DNA of 6,639 bases from Burkholderiaceae bacterium. GTDB lineage: Bacteria > Pseudomonadota > Gammaproteobacteria > Burkholderiales > Burkholderiaceae_F. The stretch is from the NCBI GenBank assembly GCA_013696665.1, contig JACCYC010000134.1:1-6639 (forward strand). Direction: 5' to 3'. How positions within the stretch are numbered: position 1 is the first letter of the stretch; each line of letters opens with the position of its first letter. Under the pieces are notes generated by a model, which worked only from the letters and a program-made list of their open reading frames with translations, was not told the origin of the DNA and ran no database searches. This document shows positions 1 to 6,502 of the stretch, one piece after another. The position numbers and the translations under genes are program-made.

Positions 1-1
1 T

Positions 2-301
2 AGATTTCCGCTGCCGGTGGAAGTGCTTCCAATCGCACTCGCGTATGCGTTGCGCGAACTGACCCGGTACGGTGATCCGAAAGTGCGCGCGGGCTTCACC
101 ACCGATAACGGAAACGCCATAATCGACATCCACCACGCGGTGATCGACGACGCGTGCGAGGTCGAGGCGGGCATCGACCGTATTGCCGGCGTTGTCAGCA
201 ATGGCTTGTTCGCGGCGCGCGGCGCTGACGTGTTGCTGTTGGGCACTTCCGATGGCGTCGTCGAATCCCGAAAAATTGCCGACGTTCCAATGTCGCGATG
301 A
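2..301 (+). CDS. rpiA: Ribose-5-phosphate isomerase A, C-terminal part (5' end outside window)
   Basis: RpiA interconverts ribose 5-phosphate and ribulose 5-phosphate in the non-oxidative pentose phosphate pathway, in the cytosol. Only the last 99 codons are present. The open frame continues to the left edge (RFPLPVEVLPIA from base 2), so the gene starts upstream of the window and an internal GTG or ATG should not be taken as its start. Family hallmarks as I recall them from E. coli RpiA are visible: FPLPVEVLP, TDNGNAIIDIH, the IAGVVSNGLFA stretch and GADVLLLGTSDGV near the C-terminus. About 55-60% of a usual protein of roughly 220-230 residues is missing. The tail after the GTSDGV motif (ESRKIADVPMSR) is slightly longer than in E. 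coli. The TGA stop overlaps the next gene's ATG as ATGA, so the two are probably co-transcribed and translationally coupled. The family call is firm. Confidence 0.95.
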   Translation, partial: RFPLPVEVLPIALAYALRELTRYGDPKVRAGFTTDNGNAIIDIHHAVIDDACEVEAGIDRIAGVVSNGLFAARGADVLLLGTSDGVVESRKIADVPMSR

Positions 302-1023
302 CGGCTGCAAGGCTAAGGGGGTACCGCCGGCCCTCGCTGTGGACTTGGATGTTGCGCGTTCTGGGGTGGACCATCGCGCTTGTGATTCTTGTCGCGGGGG
401 CTTATGCACTCGCTGCGATTGTGCTCGGTGCAATCCCGGTGAACTCATCGTTCGTCCAGTCGCCGGAGGGTGTTTCGATTTACGTGCGTACAAACGGCGT
501 GCACGCCGAGGTCATCTTGCCGACGCGCGAAGCTGGTGTTGACTGGAGTGTCGACCATCCACCCGCGCACATGCGAGGGCTCGCCAGGCCGCTCAAATGG
601 GTGGCGTTCGGTTGGGGCGATCGCGGGTTCTTTGCTGATACGCCCACATGGAGCGACCTGAGGATGACCACGGCGCTGTCAGCGCTCAGCGGAACGGGTC
701 CGGGGGCGATGCATGTTGAATACCTCGACTCGCCGCTGGCGTACAAGGCGTTCGAGATCAAGGTCAGCCGCGATCAATACGCCCGACTCGTTGCGAACAT
801 CCGCTCCTCGTTTGCGCGCGATGCCGCAGGGCGCCCGCAGCGCGCTAACGTGCGTGGCTATTTTGCCTACGATGCTTTTTACGAGGCCAGCACCCGCTAC
901 CGTCCCTGGTTTACTTGTAACGACTGGGTACGCACCGCCCTGAGCGAAGCCGGGGTGCGAGCGCCGGTATGGTCGCCGTTTGACGTCGCAGTGTTCTTTC
1001 AGCTCCGACGTATCGGAAGCTAG
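298..1023 (+). CDS. DUF2459/TIGR02117-type membrane-anchored protein of unknown function
   Basis: The 241-residue product resembles the DUF2459/TIGR02117 family, conserved proteins first noted near urease genes; no urease gene lies here and the function is not known. A basic N-terminus (residues 1-20) precedes one strong hydrophobic segment (about 22-45, WTIALVILVAGAYALAAIVL), suggesting a signal anchor with residues 50-241 outside the inner membrane. Recognisable blocks are TNGVHAEVILP (65-75, His69), FGWGDRGFF (104-112), TPTWSDL (115-121) and FTCNDWV (205-211, Cys207). A conserved His early and Cys late, in an NxxH ... xCNxWV setting, is the order seen in circularly permuted NlpC/P60 (papain-like) proteins such as the LRAT/YaeF group; this is inference. 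The start is the ATG inside the rpiA ATGA overlap. There is no clear Shine-Dalgarno, so coupled re-initiation is likely. The stop TAG directly abuts the yggX stop on the other strand. Family confidence is good; function is unknown. Confidence 0.85.
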   Translation: MTAARLRGYRRPSLWTWMLRVLGWTIALVILVAGAYALAAIVLGAIPVNSSFVQSPEGVSIYVRTNGVHAEVILPTREAGVDWSVDHPPAHMRGLARPLKWVAFGWGDRGFFADTPTWSDLRMTTALSALSGTGPGAMHVEYLDSPLAYKAFEIKVSRDQYARLVANIRSSFARDAAGRPQRANVRGYFAYDAFYEASTRYRPWFTCNDWVRTALSEAGVRAPVWSPFDVAVFFQLRRIGS

Positions 1024-1293
1024 TCAGCTGGGCGGAACGTAACCCTGCGCGACATCCGCGCCTTCGCCGAAAAAGTGCTTTTCCATTTGAGTCAGCAAAT
1101 ATTTTCGCGCGCGCGTGTCGGCAAGATTCAAACGATTTTCATTAACGAGCATCGTCTGGTGCTTCAACCAGCCGGCCCAGGCTTCTTTCGACACGTTTTC
1201 CCAGAGACGTTTACCGAGATCTCCGGGGACCGGAGGGAAGTCGAGGCCTTCGGCCTCGCGTCCCAGCTTTACGCAATTAACCATTCGCGCCAT
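1024..1293 (-). CDS. yggX: YggX, probable Fe(II)-trafficking / oxidative-damage protection protein
   Basis: YggX is a small cytosolic protein linked in enterobacteria to iron handling, protection of Fe-S clusters from oxidation and resistance to superoxide stress; the biochemical mechanism is not settled. The 89-residue product aligns along its whole length with the E. coli protein as I recall it. It has the N-terminal MARMVNCVKLGREAEGLDF with conserved Cys7, then PGDLGKRLW, the diagnostic SKEAWAGWLKHQTMLVNENRLNL and a C-terminal GYVPP. An in-frame GTG lies 6 nt upstream at 1299, but ATG at 1293 is chosen: AGGAG sits 5 nt before it, and it gives the family's usual M-[AS]-R start with Cys at position 7, whereas the GTG lies inside the Shine-Dalgarno. 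It follows argA by 8 nt, so it is most likely the second gene of an argA-yggX operon. No separate promoter or terminator was seen. Confidence 0.95.
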   Translation of the reverse strand: MARMVNCVKLGREAEGLDFPPVPGDLGKRLWENVSKEAWAGWLKHQTMLVNENRLNLADTRARKYLLTQMEKHFFGEGADVAQGYVPPS

Positions 1294-1298
1294 TTTCA

Positions 1299-1303
1299 CT
1301 CCT
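1299..1303 (-). promoter_or_regulatory. Ribosome binding site of yggX overlapping the argA stop codon
   Basis: Read on the minus strand, TAGGAGTGAAAATG contains the argA stop TAG (1304-1302), a near-consensus AGGAG (1303-1299) sharing two bases with it, a 5-nt spacer and the yggX ATG (1293). This settles the yggX start in favour of the ATG and places the site where ribosomes finishing argA would arrive. Translational coupling is inferred. Confidence 0.8.
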
Positions 1304-2660
1304 AGATCTGCTTGAGCAGCACTTGCGATTTGCGCTGCCAGTTGTACATGTTCTGTCGCTGCGGCGGCAGATCGTCCACCGCCGCCGGTTTGTATCCGCG
1401 CTTGATGAAAAAGTGTCCGGTGCGCGTAGTCAGAACGAAAAGTTTCGTAATTCCAGCGGCTCTCGCGCGCGCCTCGATGCGTTTCATCAAACGCTCACCG
1501 TCGCCGAAGCTTTGGTAGTCCGGATGAACCGTGAGGCCGGCTAGCTCGCCCATCTGCTCACGCGGAAACGGATACAGTGCGGCGCAGCCAAAAATGAACC
1601 CGTCATGTTCGAGCACTACGAACCGGTCGATCTCGCGTTCGATCAACTCGCGCGGACGCTTGACCAGCGTGCCTTCGGCTTCGAGTGGTTCGATCAACTT
1701 GATGATGCCCCCCACGTCGTCGGCTGTCGCATCGCGCAGCTGTTCAAGATCTTCGGCGGCGACCATCGTGCCGACGCCTTCATGGGTGAAGAGCTCGGCG
1801 AGCACGCTGCCATCCAGCGCAAAGGAAAGGATGTGCGCGCGAGCAACGCCACCCTTAAGGGCCTTGATGGCATAGCGGAGATTAAATGCCGCATCCGGCT
1901 TGACCTCGCCGGTCGCCAGCAGTGCCTCCGCCGATTGCACGGTCAGCTCGCTGCGCAATCTGCCATCGGCACCGCGTACACCGTCGGTCTCGGTAAGCAG
2001 GATCAATTTGTCGGCTTTGAGCGCGGTCGCAACTGCGCACGCCGTGTCCTCCATCGTCAAGTTGAACGCTTCGCCAGTGGGTGAGAATCCGAGCGGCGAC
2101 AACAGCACGATTGCGCCGTTGCTTAGCGTGAATCGCAACGCGTCGGAGTCGACTTTGCGCACGACGCCGGTCAACTGATAGTCGACCCCGTCGATGACGC
2201 CGAGAGGACGTGCCGTGACGAAATTGCCGCTCACCACGCGCACCTTCGAGTGCGCCATTGGAGTCGATGGCAAGCCTTGAGAGAACGCCGCTTCGATGTC
2301 GAGCCGGATTTCGCCCGATGCCTCCTTCGCGCATTCGAGTGCGGGCGCATCGGTGACGCGGACATCGTTGGCAAACCGCGCCTCGACACCTTTGAGCGCA
2401 AGTTGTGCCTGCACCTGCGGCCGCGAGCCGTGCACGACCAGAAGACGAATCCCCATCGCGTTAAGCAGCGATAAATCCTGAACCAGTGCGATCAGCGCGC
2501 CTGCTTCGATCAAGCCCCCGGCAAAACCCACAACAAATGTGCGACCTCGGTGCGCATGAACATAGGGTGCAACATCACGCAGCCACGTCACAAATCGTGC
2601 ATGGTCAACTGCGGATGCCGTAACCGACGTAATCGGCTCGGCGGGAACTGCGTCATTCAT
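1302..2660 (-). CDS. argA: N-acetylglutamate synthase (amino-acid N-acetyltransferase), classical ArgA type
   Basis: ArgA transfers acetyl from acetyl-CoA to glutamate, giving N-acetylglutamate, the first committed step of arginine synthesis in the cytosol. The family is commonly feedback-inhibited by arginine. From ATG 2660 the product has 452 residues, close to the 443 of E. coli. An amino-acid-kinase-like domain (about residues 20-295) shows YVHAHRGRTFVV, GIRLLVVHGSRPQ, VRVTDAPALE, VSGNFVTARPLGVIDGVDY and GFSPTGEAFNL. A GNAT acetyltransferase domain (about 305-450) shows ATADDVGGIIKLI, CAALYPFP, LTVHPDYQSFGDGERLM with the acetyl-CoA-binding Q-x-x-G-x-G (383-388), LFVLTTRTGHFFIKRG and the terminal YNWQRKSQVL. 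All key blocks are intact. An in-frame GTG at 2687 would add 9 residues; ATG 2660 is preferred because a -10-like TATACT ends 7 nt before it and would put transcription start about at the ATG. It has no Shine-Dalgarno. It is divergent from hrpA and followed by yggX. Confidence 0.95.
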   Translation of the reverse strand: MNDAVPAEPITSVTASAVDHARFVTWLRDVAPYVHAHRGRTFVVGFAGGLIEAGALIALVQDLSLLNAMGIRLLVVHGSRPQVQAQLALKGVEARFANDVRVTDAPALECAKEASGEIRLDIEAAFSQGLPSTPMAHSKVRVVSGNFVTARPLGVIDGVDYQLTGVVRKVDSDALRFTLSNGAIVLLSPLGFSPTGEAFNLTMEDTACAVATALKADKLILLTETDGVRGADGRLRSELTVQSAEALLATGEVKPDAAFNLRYAIKALKGGVARAHILSFALDGSVLAELFTHEGVGTMVAAEDLEQLRDATADDVGGIIKLIEPLEAEGTLVKRPRELIEREIDRFVVLEHDGFIFGCAALYPFPREQMGELAGLTVHPDYQSFGDGERLMKRIEARARAAGITKLFVLTTRTGHFFIKRGYKPAAVDDLPPQRQNMYNWQRKSQVLLKQI

Positions 2661-2667
2661 TCGCAAA

Positions 2668-2673
2668 AGTATA
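2668..2673 (-). promoter_or_regulatory. Candidate -10 element for argA-yggX
   Basis: The minus strand reads TATACT, one mismatch from TATAAT, at 2673-2668, ending 7 nt before the argA ATG at 2660. I see no good -35 hexamer at 16-18 nt spacing and no TGn extension, so it could be weak or activator-dependent. If used, transcription would begin at or within a base or two of the ATG, giving a leaderless mRNA, in keeping with the lack of a Shine-Dalgarno. I see no clear ArgR box. Confidence 0.4.
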
Positions 2674-2675
2674 CT
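2670..2675 (+). promoter_or_regulatory. Candidate -10 element for hrpA
   Basis: The plus strand reads TATACT at 2670-2675, inside the palindrome AGTATACT (2668-2675) that also supplies the argA candidate on the other strand. Transcription would begin near 2682-2683, only about 5 nt before the GTG at 2688. No convincing -35 was found at the usual spacing, so this rests on the hexamer and its position alone. Confidence 0.35.
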
Positions 2676-2687
2676 GACCGCTTCCAC

Positions 2688-5600
2688 GTGCGCGTCGCTC
2701 CGTTGCCTGCAATCAGCTTTCCGGAAGACTTACCGGTTTCCGGTGCACGCCACGAGATTGCGCGCGCGATCGAAGCGCATCAGGTTGTGATCGTCAGCGG
2801 TCAGACGGGATCCGGCAAAACCACTCAGCTACCGAAGATCTGCCTGTCGATGGGGCGCGGTTGTGATCGGCTGATCGGGCACACGCAGCCACGTCGCATT
2901 GCCGCGTCCAGCATTGCGCGACGCATTGCGCACGAGCTTGGCAGCGCACCGGGCGAAGTCGTGGGTTACAAGGTCCGGTTCAGCGATCAGACGCGGCCTG
3001 GCGCGTCGATCAAGTTGATGACTGACGGCATCCTGCTCGCGGAAACGCAGAGCGATCCTCTTCTGCGTGCGTATGACACGCTGATCATCGATGAAGCTCA
3101 CGAGCGCTCGCTGAACATTGACTTTCTGCTCGGCTATATCAAGCAGCTGGTACACGGGCCCGTTAACCGACGCCCCGATCTGAAGGTCATCATCACCTCG
3201 GCGACCATTGACGCTGAGCGTTTCTCAAACCATTTCGGCGGTTCGAGTGGCCCCGCGCCTGTCATCGAAGTATCCGGCTGGCTCTATCCGGTCGAGGTGC
3301 GCTATCGGCCGCTAATTGACGCGGACCGCGCCGATGACGTCGACGATCGAACGCTGATGGAGGCGATTGTCGATGCTGCGGACGAGCTGGCCGCCCTCGG
3401 GCGAGGCGACATCCTCGTGTTCCTGCCGGGTGAGCGCGAAATACGCGAGGCTGCGGAGGCGCTGCGCAAGCACCACCCCACTGGAGCGGAAATTCTGCCG
3501 TTGTATGCACGCCTCTCGGCCGAGGAGCAGGAGCGCGTCTTCAGTCCGGCGTTGCAGCGCCGCCGCATCGTGTTGGCAACCAACGTTGCCGAAACTTCGC
3601 TGACTGTTCCGGGAGTTCGTTACGTCGTCGACCCCGGTCTGGCGCGTGTCAAACGTTACTCGTATCGAAACAAGGTGGAGCAGTTGCAGATCGAGGCTAT
3701 ATCGCAAGCTGCCGCCAATCAACGCGCCGGTCGGTGCGGAAGAGTGGCCGATGGAGTCTGCATTCGGCTCTATTCCGAAGACGACTACTCGCGGCGTCCC
3801 CGCTTCACCGACCCGGAAGTGCAGCGCTCTTCGCTCGCCGGCGTGATCCTGCGAATGAAGTCGCTGGGGCTTGGCGACGTTGCGCAGTTTCCCTTTGTGG
3901 AGCCACCTCCAGGGCGCGCGATCGCTGATGGTTACCAGCTGTTGGCCGAGCTCAACGCGGTCGATCAGCGTAACCAGCTAACAACGATCGGCGCCGATCT
4001 TGCCAAGCTGCCGCTTGACCCCCGTGTTGCTCGCATGCTGCTCGCTGCGCGCGAGCAACAATGCTTGCGGGAGATGTTGGTCATTGCAGCGGCGCTCTCG
4101 GTGCAAGACGCGCGAGAGCGCCCGTTAGAAGCGCAGGATGCGGCCGACCAGGCGCATCGGAGCTTCAGCGATGAACGAAGCGATTTTCTGTCGCAGCTGA
4201 AGCTCTGGGCATTTCTGCAGGATCGTCTCGCGCACAAGAAATCCAATCGCAAACTGACCGACGAGCTCAAGAGCCAGTTTTTAAGTCCGCGGCGCGTTCG
4301 CGAGTGGACCGATGTTCACAATCAGTTGTGCGCAATGGCGAGCGAGCATGGCTGGCGCGTCAATTCCGCGGATGCAACGTTCGAGCAAATACATGTGGCG
4401 CTGCTTGCCGGCCTTCTGGGTAACGTCGGCCTGCGCGTTCTAGAAGCCGAGCGCGGCGTACCGCCATATGTTGGGGCGCGCGGCATCAAGTTCTTTATCT
4501 GGCCAGGCTCTGCGTTGGTCAAGAAAGCGGGGCGCTGGGTAGTTGCCGCCGAGTTGATCGAAACGTCCCGCCTGTTTGCGCGAACGGTCGCAGGCGTTGA
4601 ACCGCTCTGGATCGAGCGAGTGGGCGCGCATCTGCTGCAACGGAGTCACAGCAACCCGCATTGGGAAAAAAAGCGCGCCGAAGTGGTGGCATTCGAGCGC
4701 GCAACGCTGTACGGCCTGGTGGTGTACGCGCAGAGACGAGTTGCGTTCGGCACAATTGATCCAGTGGCGGCGCGAGGCATTTTCATTCGCGAGGCGCTGG
4801 TTGCAGGCCAACTCGAATCACACGCGCGTTTTCTTAAGCACAACCTGCAGCTTATCGCGCAGATTCGCGAACTCGAGCACAAGACGCGCAGGCTCGACGT
4901 GTTGGTCGACGACGAACTGATAGCGGCATTTTATGAGCGTTTAATTCCCGCAGAAATCAACAAGGGGACTGATTTCGAACGCTGGCGCACGCTGGCGGAG
5001 CGCGCCGCTCCTCGCATGCTTTTCCTGTCTCGTGACGAAGTAATGCGGCACGAAGCTGCCGGTGTCACCACCGACCTGTTTCCCAAGGAGTTTGTGCTGC
5101 GGGGTCCGCGCGCCGAGTTGCGATTGCCGCTCGAGTATCACTTCGAGCCCGGAAGCGCACGCGACGGCGTGACACTCACCGTCCCATTGGCCGTGTTAAA
5201 CCAGATCGATGCCGAGCAGTGCGAGTGGCTGGTGCCTGGGGTGTTGAAGGAAAAGGTCAGTCTGCTGCTGAAGTCTCTGCCACAGAAGTTGCGTCGTCAT
5301 TGCGTGCCTCTGCCCGAATATGCGTCTGCGTTTATCGTGCGAAGAGATACGCACGGCGTCGCGTCGTTGATCGACGAGCTGCTGGAAGATATTCGCGCAC
5401 AGCGCCAAGTGGCGGTCAAGCCGACGGACTTTAGGCACGAATCCTTGCCGGCCCACCTGCACATGAACTTCAAGGTGATTGACGAGCACGGGCGACAACT
5501 GGCAATGGGGCGGGATCTCGCCCAGCTGAAGGCCGAGCTCGGCCGTGAGGCGCGCCGCACGTTCCAGCGCGCCGCTGACTCCGACGCCAAGTCGATCGAC

Positions 5601-6473
5601 GGGCTCGCTGAGCGGATTACCGACTGGAATTTCGGCGCGCTACCCGAAGTGCTCGAGATTCGGCGCGGTGGGCAGGTGCTGGTTGGCTTTCCTGCATTGG
5701 TGGATCACGTCACCTATTGTTCAGTCGATGTGTTCGACAGTCCCGAGCAGGCCGCAGCCGAGCACCACGCCGGGATGCGGCGTCTGTTTCGACTGCAGTT
5801 AAAGGAGCAGCTGAAATTCCTTCAGAAGAATCTGGAAAGCCTGCAGATGGTTCAGGTGCGAGCCTCGACGCTGGCGGCGCTTGCCAACGCCATGCCGAGC
5901 TTCGAAGATCTGCGTGAACAAATCATTGATTCGGCGATCGATCGCACCTGCATGATTGTTCCGCTGCCAGTCAACCGCACGGAGTTTGTTCAGCGCACGG
6001 ACGATGCGCGCGGTCGGGTCAGTTTGATCGCGCAAGAAATCGCACGGCTGATCACACATATCGTTGACCAAGCCGCGGCGATTTCATCCCGACTGCAGTC
6101 GGTGAAGTCGTTTCCACAAGTGATTGCAGATATTGACCGGCAGCTTGCTCAACTGTTTGCGCCGCGCTTCATCGTGCGCACCCCGGTAGGGCAGCTCGCC
6201 CAATATCCGCGCTATTTAAAAGCGATTGCGGTGCGAATTGAAAAGCTGAAGGCGGACCCGACTCGTGATAGCGCTCGGATGAACGACGTTGCAATACTTC
6301 AGACGGTGTGGCAGCGAACGATCAAAGAGCGTCGCGGCGCCGAGGATCCCCGGCTCGATGAGTTTCGCTGGCTGCTGGAGGAGCTCCGGGTGTCGCTGTT
6401 CGCGCAGGAGTTGAAGACGCCGATGCCGGTCAGCGTCAAGCGACTGCAAAAAATATGGGACGCCCGCCGGTAA
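2688..6473 (+). CDS. hrpA: ATP-dependent RNA helicase HrpA (DEAH box)
   Basis: HrpA is a cytosolic DEAH-box 3'-5' RNA helicase; in E. coli it has been linked to fimbrial mRNA processing and to rescue of stalled ribosomes. From GTG 2688 the product has 1261 residues. Two RecA domains carry Walker A GQTGSGKT (38-45), TQPRR (66-70), DEAH (135-138), SAT (171-173), TNVAETSLT (298-306) and QRAGRCGR (345-352). Then come the HA2 region (about 395-485), an OB-fold with YVGARGIKFFIWPGS (about 594-608), and the long C-terminal DUF3418 region (about 640-1255) ending in EELRVSLFAQELKTPMPVS. All catalytic motifs are intact. The frame is open back to ATG 2550, but those 46 codons lie antisense to the argA 5' end, are Cys/Arg/Asn-rich and resemble no HrpA N-terminus. 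GTG 2688 (or TTG 2703) places the conserved ISFPEDLPVSG near the N-terminus. E. coli HrpA has about 70 residues before this point. No Shine-Dalgarno is seen before either start, so the exact start is uncertain, though the family call is firm. Confidence 0.95.
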   Translation: MRVAPLPAISFPEDLPVSGARHEIARAIEAHQVVIVSGQTGSGKTTQLPKICLSMGRGCDRLIGHTQPRRIAASSIARRIAHELGSAPGEVVGYKVRFSDQTRPGASIKLMTDGILLAETQSDPLLRAYDTLIIDEAHERSLNIDFLLGYIKQLVHGPVNRRPDLKVIITSATIDAERFSNHFGGSSGPAPVIEVSGWLYPVEVRYRPLIDADRADDVDDRTLMEAIVDAADELAALGRGDILVFLPGEREIREAAEALRKHHPTGAEILPLYARLSAEEQERVFSPALQRRRIVLATNVAETSLTVPGVRYVVDPGLARVKRYSYRNKVEQLQIEAISQAAANQRAGRCGRVADGVCIRLYSEDDYSRRPRFTDPEVQRSSLAGVILRMKSLGLGDVAQFPFVEPPPGRAIADGYQLLAELNAVDQRNQLTTIGADLAKLPLDPRVARMLLAAREQQCLREMLVIAAALSVQDARERPLEAQDAADQAHRSFSDERSDFLSQLKLWAFLQDRLAHKKSNRKLTDELKSQFLSPRRVREWTDVHNQLCAMASEHGWRVNSADATFEQIHVALLAGLLGNVGLRVLEAERGVPPYVGARGIKFFIWPGSALVKKAGRWVVAAELIETSRLFARTVAGVEPLWIERVGAHLLQRSHSNPHWEKKRAEVVAFERATLYGLVVYAQRRVAFGTIDPVAARGIFIREALVAGQLESHARFLKHNLQLIAQIRELEHKTRRLDVLVDDELIAAFYERLIPAEINKGTDFERWRTLAERAAPRMLFLSRDEVMRHEAAGVTTDLFPKEFVLRGPRAELRLPLEYHFEPGSARDGVTLTVPLAVLNQIDAEQCEWLVPGVLKEKVSLLLKSLPQKLRRHCVPLPEYASAFIVRRDTHGVASLIDELLEDIRAQRQVAVKPTDFRHESLPAHLHMNFKVIDEHGRQLAMGRDLAQLKAELGREARRTFQRAADSDAKSIDGLAERITDWNFGALPEVLEIRRGGQVLVGFPALVDHVTYCSVDVFDSPEQAAAEHHAGMRRLFRLQLKEQLKFLQKNLESLQMVQVRASTLAALANAMPSFEDLREQIIDSAIDRTCMIVPLPVNRTEFVQRTDDARGRVSLIAQEIARLITHIVDQAAAISSRLQSVKSFPQVIADIDRQLAQLFAPRFIVRTPVGQLAQYPRYLKAIAVRIEKLKADPTRDSARMNDVAILQTVWQRTIKERRGAEDPRLDEFRWLLEELRVSLFAQELKTPMPVSVKRLQKIWDARR

Positions 6474-6475
6474 GT

Positions 6476-6502
6476 GTCGACAACCACGTTTACGTAGTCG
6501 AC
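6476..6502. repeat. Pair of GTCGAC palindromes 21 bp apart between convergent stops
   Basis: GTCGAC occurs at 6476-6481 and again at 6497-6502, just after the hrpA stop and flanking the stop of the minus-strand gene. Being palindromic, the two copies can pair as a 6-bp stem around a 15-nt loop, which itself holds two ACGT tetramers. There is no T-tract on either strand, so it is at best a poor bidirectional terminator. It may be chance. Confidence 0.3.

Noticed and set aside
183..542. 119-codon plus-strand frame across the rpiA / DUF2459 junction
   Set aside because: It overlaps two recognised coding regions out of frame; the product is Cys/Arg-rich with no family resemblance.
1605..2084. 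159-codon plus-strand frame inside argA
   Set aside because: It lies fully antisense to strongly conserved argA coding sequence, has no protein-like pattern or ribosome site, and long antisense frames are common in GC-rich DNA.
1882..2334. 150-codon minus-strand frame out of phase with argA
   Set aside because: It is an out-of-frame shadow of argA; the product is Arg-rich and lacks recognisable motifs.
2640..2700. Possible ArgR operator (ARG box) at argA
   Set aside because: The minus strand has GCGAATGAATGAC near the start, but no paired TGAAT...ATTCA half-sites in the right arrangement.
3312..3722. 136-codon minus-strand frame inside hrpA
   Set aside because: It is antisense to the conserved helicase core of hrpA, which fully explains the sequence.
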